Shown here: piece after piece, positions 34,363 through 43,409 of the stretch
Layout of the letters: each line of letters opens with the position of its first letter
Numbering within the stretch: the first letter of the stretch is position 1
Origin: UBA2233 sp002347965 [NCBI: Nitrospirae bacterium UBA2233]
GTDB taxonomy: Bacteria; UBA2233
Assembly (NCBI GenBank): GCA_002347965.1
Contig: DDYN01000054.1
Span: 1-48,792 of the forward strand
DNA length: 48,792 bases
Direction of reading: 5' to 3'
Notes under the pieces: model-generated
Databases searched by the model: none
What the model was told of the DNA's origin: nothing
The model's input: the letters and a program-made list of their open reading frames with translations, nothing else
Made by a program: the position numbers and the translations under genes

Positions 34363-35053
34363 GACCGCTTGTCCCGGAACGCCTTTCGAGTTCCTCCCAG
34401 ACCCGTTTGACTGGGATTCCGGAATGGGAAATGAGTACGAGCGCGTGGAACAGCACGTCGGCCGCCTCGTGGATCGTGTGCTGGTCGTCGCCTTGGCGTG
34501 CCGCTTCGAAGAGCTCTTCTATTTCCTCTTGAACCTTAGCCTCGATCGCCGCAGGGCCCTTTGCAAAAAGCGAGGCTACGTAACTCTCTTCGGGTACAGA
34601 AGCCTTCCTGCTTTCGATCACGGAAAACAACTTGTCTAGAGCATGAGGACTGGCAGCTCTTTTGCCGTACACCTCTTTGGGGTCGAACTTGCGCTCGAGT
34701 TCGACCCTTGGAACCCCCGCATGTTCTGCCGGCCCCGCGTCAACCTTCCTGAAAAAACAACTGGGGTAGCCTTCATGACAGCAGACCCCTTTTTGCTCTA
34801 CTTCTACAAGAATGGCGTCCGCATCGCAATCTATCCAGAGGCTCTGTAGCCTTTGAGTATGGCCGGAAACCTCCCCCTTCTTCCATATTTTGCCCCGCGA
34901 GCGGGAATAGTAGTGTACGTAACCCGTCTCGAGCGTCAACGCCAGGCTCTCTTCGTTCATGTAGGCGAGCATCAGCACGGCTTTCGTATCCTTGCAGACC
35001 GCGATCGCGGGGATCAGCCCGGAGGCGTCGAAACGAACAGAAGGCGTGGTCAT
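34322..35053 (-). CDS. hisIE: HisIE, phosphoribosyl-AMP cyclohydrolase/ATP pyrophosphatase
   Basis: Fusion of two histidine-pathway steps. The N-terminal half (about 1-110) is the cyclohydrolase: [32 protein letters not shown] and the metal-binding [11 protein letters not shown]. The C-terminal part (about 135-235) is the pyrophosphohydrolase: [12 protein letters not shown] and [14 protein letters not shown] with its helical acidic metal site. ATG 35053 overlaps the stop of hisF (ATGA). The basic tail after the HisE domain ([12 protein letters not shown]) is unusual and may reflect overlap with the next gene. Confidence 0.94.
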   Translation of the reverse strand: MTTPSVRFDASGLIPAIAVCKDTKAVLMLAYMNEESLALTLETGYVHYYSRSRGKIWKKGEVSGHTQRLQSLWIDCDADAILVEVEQKGVCCHEGYPSCFFRKVDAGPAEHAGVPRVELERKFDPKEVYGKRAASPHALDKLFSVIESRKASVPEESYVASLFAKGPAAIEAKVQEEIEELFEAARQGDDQHTIHEAADVLFHALVLISHSGIPVKRVWEELERRSGTSGHEEKRRRGRPHGP

Positions 35054-35814
35054 AGGCGTACGCAAACCCCTCTTTCTTGAAGGTAACGCTTGACTTCAGC
35101 GATCGAGTGCTCTCCAAAATGGAAGATGCTGGCCGCAAGCGCAGCATCCGAAAGCCCCAAAGTGAACGCCTGAAGGATATGCTCCGGGCTCCCCACGCCG
35201 CCGGAGGCAATCACGGGGATTGAAAGGGAGAGGCCAAGCATTCTTGTCAGCTCGAGATCGTACCCCTGTCTTGTCCCGTCCCTGTCGATGCTGGTAAGCA
35301 AAATTTCGCCGGCGCCAAGCTCCTCTACTTGCCTTGCCCATTCGAGCGCGTCGAGCGGCGTGTCCTTCCGAGCGCCGTACGTAGAGACGGAGTATCCGTT
35401 GGAAGAGGCCTCGTTGTGCTTGGCGTCGATGGCGACGACGATGCACTGGCTTCCGAACGCCTTAGCCGCTTCCCGAACAAACGTCGGATGCAACACGGCA
35501 TGCGTGTTTATCGAGACCTTGTCGGCCCCCGCCCTAAGGAGAGTCTCGATATCGCGAAGCGTCTTGATGCCCCCGCCGACACCGAGTGGGATGAACACGT
35601 TCTTGGCCGTTCGCTCGACAACATCCGCCATCGTCTCGCGATTCTCGAAGGAGGCGTCTATGTCCAAAAAAAACAGCTCGTCCGCCCCCTGCTGGGCGTA
35701 GAAGTAACCCGCTTCGACTGGGTCCCCGGCGTCTTGAATATTCCGGAACTTCACGCCCTTGACGACGCGCCCCTTGGCCACGTCCAAGCAAGGAATGATG
35801 CGCTTGGCCAGCAT
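35050..35814 (-). CDS. hisF: Imidazole glycerol phosphate synthase cyclase subunit
   Basis: Synthase half of the HisFH complex, forming imidazole glycerol phosphate and AICAR. A (beta/alpha)8 barrel of 254 residues starting [12 protein letters not shown] (catalytic Asp in CLDV); the second catalytic Asp is in [12 protein letters not shown]. Also seen: [11 protein letters not shown] and [11 protein letters not shown], the phosphate-binding loops. The start at 35814 overlaps the hisA stop (TGATG). Its partner HisH is encoded upstream beyond the IS element. Confidence 0.96.
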   Translation of the reverse strand: MLAKRIIPCLDVAKGRVVKGVKFRNIQDAGDPVEAGYFYAQQGADELFFLDIDASFENRETMADVVERTAKNVFIPLGVGGGIKTLRDIETLLRAGADKVSINTHAVLHPTFVREAAKAFGSQCIVVAIDAKHNEASSNGYSVSTYGARKDTPLDALEWARQVEELGAGEILLTSIDRDGTRQGYDLELTRMLGLSLSIPVIASGGVGSPEHILQAFTLGLSDAALAASIFHFGEHSIAEVKRYLQERGVCVRL

Positions 35815-36539
35815 CAGGAAGCTTCCAGAATCGCTCGAGAAAGCGCAAAGCACCCCTCGAGTAGTGCCTTGCCCACGATTACGCCCTCGATTTGGGAAAC
35901 CCCAGCCCTCTTTATGGCCGCGATATGCTCAAGAGCCCCGACGCCTCCAGAAAGGATTACCCGATGCGCTCCGAGGAGCACGGCCCGACGAACGAGCTCG
36001 ATATCCGGGCCCTCTAGCGTACCGTCACGCTCCACCTGGGTGACAATGTAAGGCCCCAAAGCTTTGGTAGATCGAAAACGCCCCAGTACCTCTTGAAGTC
36101 CGCACGGGGCATCCTGAACCCATCCGTTGGCTTGCAGCCTTTCCCCCTTGCAATCGAGCGCGATACATACCCTTCCTTGGTTTGCGGCAGCCAGGCCGAG
36201 CACCTCGTCCGGGCTTCGGAAGGCAAGCGTTCCGACAACAACCCTTGATGCGCCCGCTTTTAGGAAGCGCTCCAGAATTCCAGACTCCCTCACGCCACCG
36301 CCGATTTGGAGCCTCCCGGGGAACCGTTCGATAAGGGAAAGAATGAGCGCTTCGTTGTGGGATGGGCCTCCAAACGCCCTATCTAGGTCAACCACGTGCA
36401 GCATGCTCGCCCCTTCTGCGAAGTAGCGCTCGGCCAGAGCGAAAGGGTCTTGAGGGTAGAGCGTTTTCTTGGCAGGGTCCCCGTGCCTGAGGCGGATGAC
36501 CTTGCCGTCCTCTATGTCGACGGCGGGCAGAATTTCCAT
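35814..36539 (-). CDS. hisA: ProFAR isomerase HisA
   Basis: Isomerises ProFAR to PRFAR. The 241-residue barrel begins [17 protein letters not shown] (catalytic Asp in VDI), with IGGGVRESG, the IALDCKGE strand and [12 protein letters not shown] carrying the second catalytic Asp. I chose ATG 36539 with AAGGG upstream; the frame extends to 36560 but that part overlaps the IS element. The gene lies directly downstream of an IS607-type insertion, and its own ribosome site is intact. Confidence 0.95.
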   Translation of the reverse strand: MEILPAVDIEDGKVIRLRHGDPAKKTLYPQDPFALAERYFAEGASMLHVVDLDRAFGGPSHNEALILSLIERFPGRLQIGGGVRESGILERFLKAGASRVVVGTLAFRSPDEVLGLAAANQGRVCIALDCKGERLQANGWVQDAPCGLQEVLGRFRSTKALGPYIVTQVERDGTLEGPDIELVRRAVLLGAHRVILSGGVGALEHIAAIKRAGVSQIEGVIVGKALLEGCFALSRAILEAS

Positions 36540-36556
36540 AAAACCCTTATCTGCTC

Positions 36557-37898
36557 TCAAGAAAGTGCGCGAAGATGCGCACGGTTCTTTTCCTGCCCCG
36601 ACGTGTCTCGATGACCGCGTTCGTATCTGACAGGCGTGACTTTCCCGACTACGACAGGAACCATTCCTGCCGTAGCTCCGCCATTGCTGGACGGACTCGC
36701 CACGGGTAGGGCAGTTGCGGTTGCCAGCCGTTTTAGATTGAGCGCCGCATTGAGGTCGCGGTCATGGCAACTGCCGCACTGTGGGCATGTCCATTCCCGG
36801 TCTTTCAACGTCAGCGACTCGTTTTTCCAATTACAGACCGAACACAAACGGCTGCTCGGATACCAGCGGTCAGCGATGACCAGTCGGGTGCCGTAGCGTT
36901 TTGCCTTGTATTCGAGCTGTGAACGAAACATCCCAAAGCCCGCTGTCGCTGATGGCGCGGGCGAGTTTGTCGTTCGCCAGCATGCCTTTGACGTGCAAAT
37001 CCTCGATCACCACCGCTTGGTTTTCGCGGCAGAGTTGAGTCGTGAGCTTGTGGGTAAAATCCGCCCGGACATCGGCAATGCGGGCATGCAGTCTTGCCAA
37101 TATCATAGCAGACTTTTCGCGGTTATTGGAGACCGGCAGTCGCGTACCCTCGGGCAGTTTGGCGCCAGGCGCGAATCCGGCTGCAACCTTGGCCGATTCA
37201 ATCTTGCGACTGATGCGCCGACCTCGGATTTTCAGCCTGCGTAGCGCCGCTTTGAGCGGCTTTGGCGCATCAAAGGCTTTGCCACTTGAAAGTGTCGCGG
37301 CTGACTTGATCCCAAGATCGATGCCGTTGATCTCATGCGCAGTGCGACGACGATAGAACTGGGTATCGGGTACTTCAACCTGAATCGCGACAAACCACCG
37401 ATGCGCCGTGCGCGAGACCGTCGCGCCGATCATCTTCCCCTTGAACCGCAATGCTTCCGTCATGGCGACTTAACCAATCTTTGGCAGACGAATCCTCTTA
37501 CCATTCAGAGAAAACTTGTCGTTTGCCACGTAGAAACTGTCGCGGCCCTGTCTCTTCTTCTTGAGTTGCGGTTCATGCGCAGGTTTTCCTGCCTTGATTT
37601 CGGCGAAGAACCGATTCCAGGCCTTGGCCAGATGCGTGAAAGGCTGTGCGTGCGCATCTCGGTGGATGCCCTTGAGCCACGGCTGTCCGTTCTTATCCAG
37701 CCATTCCGGGTCTCTGTACTTGATGGCGTTGAATTGCTTTTTCAGCGCCATCGCGTTGGGCTTTAGTCCTGCTTTGTGCTGCCCGTTCCACTCGTCCAGC
37801 GCCCAGTTCCAGACCTTGCGCGCCGTGCCGCAGGCGCGATTGAAATAATCGGCCTGTTCCTGTGTTGGGCAAAGCGCAATTTTGTGGGTCAGGTGCAT
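36557..37898 (-). pseudogene. tnpB: tnpB (IS607/IS605-type RNA-guided nuclease), broken twice
   Basis: Three pieces read as one TnpB of about 440 residues. The N-terminal piece (37898-37470) ends LPKIG at a TAA where a Trp is usual; reading resumes in frame with MTEALRFKGK. The middle piece (37463-36870) holds GIDLGIKSAATL (RuvC Asp) and VVIEDLHVKGM (RuvC Glu). A frameshift near 36925-36935 leads to the last piece, with QLEYKAKRYGTRLV, the zinc ribbon CSVC...CPQC and the third RuvC residue in HDRDLNAALN. All catalytic residues are present, so decay is recent, but the two breaks should prevent a full protein unless there is recoding. Confidence 0.88.
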
Positions 37899-37953
37899 TG
37901 CTTACGCGCAGTCTTCGTCTGTCGATCGTGCCTACCAATCTCGTCCATCAGCG

Positions 37954-38031
37954 TCAGAAACCGCTTGCGAGCTTCTTAACCGATACCCCAAACAGCTTTG
38001 CCGCCTTTCCGGTACTCATGGTGCTTTCCAT
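37954..38031 (-). pseudogene. tnpA: N-terminal stub of an IS607-type tnpA (serine recombinase)
   Basis: Starts MESTMSTGKAAKLFGVSVKK, which resembles the MerR-like helix-turn-helix at the head of IS607 serine recombinases, and stops after 25 residues at a TGA. The catalytic resolvase domain is missing from the 50 bases left before tnpB, so most of the gene was deleted. Confidence 0.55.
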
Positions 38032-38085
38032 AAGTACTATTACTTATTTATTTTAATCACCATTTGAAAGACTAGAGTTCAGCTC

Positions 38086-38730
38086 CTAACGAAGTGCAAA
38101 GCTGCGGACAAACCACGCAAGAAAATCCAGGCCCGCCTGGCCGCTCCTTTCTGGGTGGAACTGGCAAGCAAGGACGTTCTCCTTTTTGACGAGCGAAACG
38201 AACTCTCCGAAGTAATCGGTAGTCCCAAGGATAGAATCGTCATCGCTCGGGTTACAAACGAACGAATGGGTAAAGTAAAAGAACGGGTCCTTCCCCTCCC
38301 ATGGGGGTTCAGGCTTATGCCGTCCTTCACGTCGAAGGCTAACCTGGTTCCATCCGACGTGAGGAACCTTCATTGTCGGCCCACCCCTCTTCAGCTGGAC
38401 AACCTCCCCTTCGAGGACGCCAAGGCCCTTGTGGCTGCCAAACTCCTCGCTTCGCTCGAACAAGACCTGCATCCCGACGCAAATACCAAGGTATGGCATG
38501 CCCTTACGGATCGCCCGGACGAGCCCTTCCTCAAACCCTCCGTTCCGCAAAAAATCCATGAGCGCCCCAAACGACCCCACGCCCGGAAAGATGACCCCTT
38601 GCGCGCGCTCAACCTCGCTTGGGGCCTTCGCGATAAAATACTCGGCTCCGATGCGCTCAAGAGCGTTCATGAGGCTTTTGACGTTGCCCCTGCCAGAATG
38701 AATCAGGGCGAAGGGGCGCCTGGAGGCCAT
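38086..38730 (-). CDS. hisH: Imidazole glycerol phosphate synthase amidotransferase
   Basis: Glutaminase half of HisFH: a class I amidotransferase of 214 residues, with the nucleophile Cys in YLGICVGMQ and the His and Glu in QFHPERSG. The N-terminus (ALIHSGRGNVKSLMNALERIG) is the usual strand and helix, and GVGSFG marks the oxyanion region. ATG 38730 overlaps the stop of hisB (TGATG); GTG 38733 is a less likely start. Full length, so the downstream IS element did not cut it. Confidence 0.95.
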   Translation of the reverse strand: MASRRPFALIHSGRGNVKSLMNALERIGAEYFIAKAPSEVERAQGVIFPGVGSFGALMDFLRNGGFEEGLVRAIRKGMPYLGICVGMQVLFERSEEFGSHKGLGVLEGEVVQLKRGGPTMKVPHVGWNQVSLRREGRHKPEPPWEGKDPFFYFTHSFVCNPSDDDSILGTTDYFGEFVSLVKKENVLACQFHPERSGQAGLDFLAWFVRSFALR

Positions 38731-39314
38731 CACAGCACTCCCTTGGTCGAAGGAATGCCGGAACCTTCGCCCTGTATGGCTTGCTTCATGGCAAGCGCGA
38801 TGGCCTTGAAAACGGCCTCGATCATGTGGTGGGGGTTTTGGGCGTAGGGAATGTTTACGTGTAGACAGGCCCTTGCCGAGAAAACGAAGGCTCTTAGGAG
38901 CTCTTCAAACAAATCGGCCTCCATCTGTCCAACGCGGGCGTTGCGAAGCGGGACGTTATAGATAAAATAGGGCCTTCCGCTGACATCTAGGGCAACGGAT
39001 GCGAGCGCGTCATCCATAGGGACCACAGCCCAGCCAAAGCGCCTAATGCCAGTTTTGTCGCCCAACGCCTCGCGAAACGCCTCGCCAAGGACGATGCCCA
39101 CATCTTCCATCAGATGGTGTGGGTCTACATCGGTATCCCCGCTCGCTTCGAGTACTACGCCTATTCGGCCATGCTTGGAAAGCTGGGAGAGCATGTGGTT
39201 CAAAAACGGTAGAGGGCTTTCAAGTCTCGTGCTCTCATCTCCGTTCAAATCCAGTTCGATGGCAACCTTCGTTTCTAGCGTCTCCCGACACACGCGGGCC
39301 CGTCTTTCACTCAT
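38730..39314 (-). CDS. hisB: Imidazoleglycerol-phosphate dehydratase
   Basis: Dehydrates imidazole glycerol phosphate. The 194-residue protein has the two repeated Mn-binding motifs: DVDPHHLMEDVGI (about 60-72) and NPHHMIEAVFKA (about 160-171), plus HMLSQLSKHG. The start ATG 39314 (MSERRARVCRETLETKV) overlaps the hisD stop by eight bases; the longer frame to 39356 adds only hisD out-of-frame sequence. It is the monofunctional form, without the phosphatase domain. Confidence 0.95.
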   Translation of the reverse strand: MSERRARVCRETLETKVAIELDLNGDESTRLESPLPFLNHMLSQLSKHGRIGVVLEASGDTDVDPHHLMEDVGIVLGEAFREALGDKTGIRRFGWAVVPMDDALASVALDVSGRPYFIYNVPLRNARVGQMEADLFEELLRAFVFSARACLHVNIPYAQNPHHMIEAVFKAIALAMKQAIQGEGSGIPSTKGVL

Positions 39315-40611
39315 CTCTTTGAAGCCTCTGCTCGATCGAGGCGGCGTGCAGTCCAAACCCCTCCAGCGCCCCTAGCCGCATAGAGGGAACGGCGGGCAAA
39401 GAAAACCCCTCTTTCGTCACAAACGCGGCCGTTCTTCTCCTTAAGAACTCGGCCACGCTAAGGCCAGACCAAAACCTGGCCGACCCGCCCGTCGGCAAGA
39501 CGTGGTTGGTTCCTAGCGCATAATCTCCCAGGGCTACGGGTGTGTAGTGGCCCAGGAACACGGCCCCGGCATGGCGGACGTACGAAAGCAGCGCTTGGGG
39601 GTTTTCCACCTGTAGGCTCAGATGCTCCGGGGCCAGGCCGTTGGCGATTTGGAAGGCTAGCGCTTTGTCTTGGCAAGGCACGAGGAACACGTTCTCCTTG
39701 AGCGCCGCGGCCCGGGCTGCAAGCTCAGGATCATCGAGAAAGTCCTCCGGGTTCAGGCTGCAAAACGCGTCTTCGAACCGCTTCGATAGGGCCACTACAA
39801 CGGCAAGCTCGTCACCAGAGCCGTGCTCGAGCTGGGAGAGCGCATCCAACCAAACCCACAGAGGGTTGGCGCTTTGATCCGCAAGAATGACGATCTCGGA
39901 GGGGCCGGCCAGCATATCGATCGCCACGCGGCCGAACAGGCACTGCTTCATGGCTGTTACGTAGCGATTCCCCGGCCCGAAAAGCTTGTCAACCCTCCTG
40001 ACTCTCCACGTACCGATCGCCGCCGCAGCCAACCCGTGTGGCCCTCCTACCCTAAGAACCTCCGTCGTCTCCGTAAGCATCAGCGCATGGGCAAGGGCGG
40101 GATGGATCTTTCCCTTCAGGCATGGCGTAATCACGAGCCGTTCTTTGACGCCCGCAATCCTTGCCGGAATGCCGAGCATTAACACGCTAGACGGGTAAGG
40201 CGCAAGACCGCCCGGCACGTACAGGCCTACCCGCTCGTAGGGGTGCGAATCGAGCTCGAGAAACCCTCCCCCCTCGATTTCTAGCTTTACTGCCGGATAG
40301 CGTTCCTTCGAAAAAAAACGCTCGATACGATCCGCGGCCGCTTCGATCGCCAGCCTAGCCTCAACGTCGAGCAAGGCCGCCTGAGCCTCTATTTCACCCT
40401 TGGGGACGAAGAAGTACTCCGGCTCGATTTCGACGCCGTCTACCTCTTTTGCAAGCGCCGCAAGCGCCGCATCGCCGTCGGCTTGAACCCTGGCGAGAAT
40501 ATCCTTGGCCGTACCGAGAGCGCCCTCCCAAGACCTTTGGTGCTCATTCCAAGCCTTAAAAAGGAACGCGCGCACTCCATCCTTGGTTTCGACAGGCTCA
40601 AACCTTTGCAT
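39307..40611 (-). CDS. hisD: Histidinol dehydrogenase
   Basis: Zn- and NAD-dependent enzyme catalysing the last two steps to histidine. The 434-residue sequence shows VPGGLAPYPSSVLM, GGPHGLAAAAIGT, FGPGNRYVTAMKQ, MLAGPSEIVILAD and the HLSLQVENP and ALGTNHVLPT segments that hold the catalytic and zinc-binding residues. The start overlaps the hisG 3' end by 14 bases. Confidence 0.97.
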   Translation of the reverse strand: MQRFEPVETKDGVRAFLFKAWNEHQRSWEGALGTAKDILARVQADGDAALAALAKEVDGVEIEPEYFFVPKGEIEAQAALLDVEARLAIEAAADRIERFFSKERYPAVKLEIEGGGFLELDSHPYERVGLYVPGGLAPYPSSVLMLGIPARIAGVKERLVITPCLKGKIHPALAHALMLTETTEVLRVGGPHGLAAAAIGTWRVRRVDKLFGPGNRYVTAMKQCLFGRVAIDMLAGPSEIVILADQSANPLWVWLDALSQLEHGSGDELAVVVALSKRFEDAFCSLNPEDFLDDPELAARAAALKENVFLVPCQDKALAFQIANGLAPEHLSLQVENPQALLSYVRHAGAVFLGHYTPVALGDYALGTNHVLPTGGSARFWSGLSVAEFLRRRTAAFVTKEGFSLPAVPSMRLGALEGFGLHAASIEQRLQRDE

Positions 40612-41251
40612 TCAAAGACTCCTTCGCCCCTCGAAGTGCAAGGTATAGGCGTTCAATTTCCGTTTTTTTCATGCGGAATGCGGCTTTGTTCGCAACAAGC
40701 CTGGCAGAGCATTCCATGATGTCGATCACGGGTACAAGCCCGTGCTGCTTGAGCGTCATGCCCGTAGAAACCAAATCCACGATTCTGGGCGCCAGGCCCA
40801 CGATCGGAGCAAGCTCTACAGAACCGTTCAGCGTGACAGTTTCCACCTCAACCCCCCTTTCCCGGAAGAAACGCTGCGTAACCCTCGGGTACTTCGTCGC
40901 CACGCGAATCCTCGTCCAGATGGACGGGTTGTCCGTTTCGGCGAGCTCTTGAAGCTCGGCTAACTTCAGCGAACACGCCCCAACCCGCAGGTCTATCAGC
41001 TCGTAAAGGTCCGGAGACTGCTCCATGAGGACGTCCGAACCGACAACCCCGAGATCGCAACCCCCGCCGGCGATGTAAGTAGGCACGTCCCGGTCGCGGA
41101 CGATCAAAAAACGGAGGTCAAAGCTTCTGGCAAACAGGATCAGGTCTCTTTCCAGGCTCAACAACCCTCGGGCCTCCTTCACGCCGCCTTCGACCAAAAG
41201 AGCGACGAGAGGCTCCAAAATTCGCCCCTTGGGGATGGCGAACGTAAGCAT
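40598..41251 (-). CDS. hisG: ATP phosphoribosyltransferase, short form
   Basis: First step of histidine synthesis. The product is 217 residues (start MLTFAIPKGRILEPL), with AGGGCDLGVVGSDVL and the PRPP-binding VDLVSTGMTLKQHGL loop. The C-terminal regulatory domain of long HisG (about 290 residues) is absent. Short HisG proteins normally need the partner HisZ for activity and feedback by histidine; no hisZ lies in this window. 18 bases follow murA. Confidence 0.95.
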   Translation of the reverse strand: MLTFAIPKGRILEPLVALLVEGGVKEARGLLSLERDLILFARSFDLRFLIVRDRDVPTYIAGGGCDLGVVGSDVLMEQSPDLYELIDLRVGACSLKLAELQELAETDNPSIWTRIRVATKYPRVTQRFFRERGVEVETVTLNGSVELAPIVGLAPRIVDLVSTGMTLKQHGLVPVIDIMECSARLVANKAAFRMKKTEIERLYLALRGAKESLNAKV

Positions 41252-41269
41252 TCTAGGTTTTCCCCCTTT

Positions 41270-42532
41270 TTACGCCTTGATGCGCTCGACCCTCGCCCCT
41301 ACGGAGCGGAGCTTTTCTTCCATCCGCTCATAACCCCTGTCTAGGTGATGGAGACCCTCGATCAACGTCTCCCCGCCTGCCACGAGCCCGGCAAGCACGA
41401 GGCACGCCGAGGCGCGAAGGTCGGTAGCAAGCACGCGTGTGCCTTGAAGCTTGCAGGGCCCTAGCACCCTGGCAAGGGGGCTCTCGACCTCGATTGCCGC
41501 ACCCATCCTTCGAAGCTCTTCGGCATGCATAAGCCGATTCTCAAAGATGTTCTCCTCGATGAGGGACGCTCCGTTAGCCTTTGTAAGCAGCACCATAAGC
41601 TGCGCCTGGACATCCGTAGGAAACCCCGGATAGGGGGCCGTACGAACCCTGCACGGGTTGAGATCCCCGCCCGCGAAGGTCCTGACGCGACCGTCTTCGG
41701 CCTCAATCTGTACGCCAGCCTCTCCAAGAACATCCACGACAGCACTCATGTGCTCTAAGGGCACCCCTTCGAGCACGACATCCTCGCCCGCAAGGGCCGA
41801 GACAATAAGGTATGTCGCCGCTTCGATCCGATCTCGACATACCCTGTGTACAAACCCGCCAAGCCTTTTCTTTCCGCATACTGTAATCTTGGAAGTACCC
41901 TTCCCTTCGATGTCAACGCCCATTTTTTGGAGCGCGGTACACAGCTCGGCCACCTCAGGCTCTAGGGCCGCATTCTCGATTGTCGTCACCCCGTTGGCAA
42001 GGCTTGCCGCCATCAAAAGGTTCTCCGTGCCCGTCACTGTAGGCACGGCAAAACGCACTCCGTGGCCTGTAAGCCCTGACGCTTGCAGGCGAACATGGCC
42101 GTTTTGGAGCGCAACTTTAGCTCCTAGTGCTTCGAACCCCTTAAGGTGCTGGTCAATCGGCCGCCGTCCGATGGCGCAGCCTCCTGGCAGCGAAACCTCT
42201 ACGACCCCTAGCCGGGCCAAAAGAGAGCCCATCGTGAGCACGCTGGCCCGCATTCGCTTGACGACCTCTTCGGGCGGCGTCTGGGAGGAAACGTTCTTTG
42301 CCTCGATGCAAACCCTCCCGCATGCAGGGTCGTAAGATACGCGCCCGCCCAAGTGTTCGATCAAGGCAAGGAACATCCGAACATCTTGAACATCCGGAAT
42401 GCCTTCAAGAACACAGGCCTCTTCTGTCAAGAGCGTTGCCGCCAATAGCGGAAGCGTCGCGTTCTTGGAGCCCGAAACTCTTAACGTACCCTTAAGCGGG
42501 TGCCCCCCTTCAATCCAGAGCACCTCTTTCAC
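41270..42532 (-). CDS. murA: UDP-N-acetylglucosamine enolpyruvyl transferase
   Basis: First committed step of peptidoglycan synthesis. The 420-residue protein starts at GTG 42532, with GGAAGGAG eight bases upstream, overlapping the prmC stop (GTGA). The frame extends to 42664 but that part is prmC sequence in another frame. Seen: SGSKNATLPLLAA near the start, the catalytic Cys in LPGGCAIGRRP and TDVQAQLM. A Cys here means the enzyme should be fosfomycin-sensitive. Confidence 0.96.
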   Translation of the reverse strand: MKEVLWIEGGHPLKGTLRVSGSKNATLPLLAATLLTEEACVLEGIPDVQDVRMFLALIEHLGGRVSYDPACGRVCIEAKNVSSQTPPEEVVKRMRASVLTMGSLLARLGVVEVSLPGGCAIGRRPIDQHLKGFEALGAKVALQNGHVRLQASGLTGHGVRFAVPTVTGTENLLMAASLANGVTTIENAALEPEVAELCTALQKMGVDIEGKGTSKITVCGKKRLGGFVHRVCRDRIEAATYLIVSALAGEDVVLEGVPLEHMSAVVDVLGEAGVQIEAEDGRVRTFAGGDLNPCRVRTAPYPGFPTDVQAQLMVLLTKANGASLIEENIFENRLMHAEELRRMGAAIEVESPLARVLGPCKLQGTRVLATDLRASACLVLAGLVAGGETLIEGLHHLDRGYERMEEKLRSVGARVERIKA

Positions 42533-43407
42533 GAATTCATCTCCTTCCCAAACCTTGCAAGAATCCCGCGAGGCATGCCGCCGTAATCCTTCACGGTGCA
42601 AACATCCTCCCCGCCGCTTGCGCTTGCCCATTCGACCAAACAACCCGCTTGGGCCGAAGCACACTCGAGCGCCAAAAGGCCGCCAGACGCGAGTAGGCTT
42701 GCCGCTTGCCCGATCAAACCCGGGTACAACCTCAACCCCCCATCCCCCCCGTCCAGCGCCAGCCTAGGTTCGAAGCCAAGGATATCCCTGGGCAAGCTGG
42801 ATAGCTCTTCTGCTGGAATATAGGGGGGGTTGGATACGACCACGTCAAACCTTCTCGGCAAAAACGGCAAGGGCCCTCTAATGTCCGCGCGTACAAAAAG
42901 CGCCCTCGAAAGAAGGCCCATCGTCCGGGCGTTAGCCAAGGCGAAGGCTAGCGCCCCGGATGACACATCCAACCCGACCCCAAACGCCCCTTGAAGCTCC
43001 GAGAGCAGAGAAAGAAGCATGGCCCCGGAGCCGGTACAAAGGTCAAGAACCGCCAGGGCTTTTCGCTTTCGAGGCTCTAGCCTCGAAAGAATGGCTTCGA
43101 TCAAGCACTCCGTATCGGGCCTCGGAATGAAGACGCCAGGGCCAACCTGAAGCTCCAGCGTCCAAAAGGCCTTTTTACCCAAAATGTAGGCGATCGGCTC
43201 CCCTTTGCTGCGCCGTTCGACGTACGCCATGAAGCGCATTTCTACGGCTTCAGCAAGGCATGCCTCCGGATGTCCGATCAGGTAGGCACGGTCTACGCCG
43301 AGCGCACGGCCAAGCAGGAGCTGCGCCTCGAGCATGACGTTCTCGGGCTGCACTTTTTTGCTTTTTAGTAAGGCGGCGGCATTTGTGCAGGCTTCGAGAA
43401 CACGCAT
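42529..43407 (-). CDS. prmC: Release factor glutamine methyltransferase PrmC
   Basis: Methylates the Gln of the GGQ motif in release factors. It is 292 residues, with an N-terminal helical domain, VLDLCTGSGAMLLSLL (SAM binding) and the NPPYIPAEE active-site motif. It follows prfA by two bases, the expected pairing of enzyme and substrate. Confidence 0.95.
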   Translation of the reverse strand: MRVLEACTNAAALLKSKKVQPENVMLEAQLLLGRALGVDRAYLIGHPEACLAEAVEMRFMAYVERRSKGEPIAYILGKKAFWTLELQVGPGVFIPRPDTECLIEAILSRLEPRKRKALAVLDLCTGSGAMLLSLLSELQGAFGVGLDVSSGALAFALANARTMGLLSRALFVRADIRGPLPFLPRRFDVVVSNPPYIPAEELSSLPRDILGFEPRLALDGGDGGLRLYPGLIGQAASLLASGGLLALECASAQAGCLVEWASASGGEDVCTVKDYGGMPRGILARFGKEMNS

Positions 43408-43409
43408 AG

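Larger units (their letters stand above)
36557..38045 (-). mobile_element. Decayed IS607-type element in the his operon
   Basis: The insertion holds a tnpB pseudogene and the start of an IS607-type tnpA, both on the strand of the his genes, between intact hisH and hisA. The exact ends are unknown and lie within 36540-36560 and 38032-38085. A small hairpin (GTGCGC...GCGCAC, 36565-36582) stands near the left end, and an AT-rich stretch holding AGTACTTA stands near the right. IS607 inserts without long target duplications, and none is visible. Confidence 0.75.
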
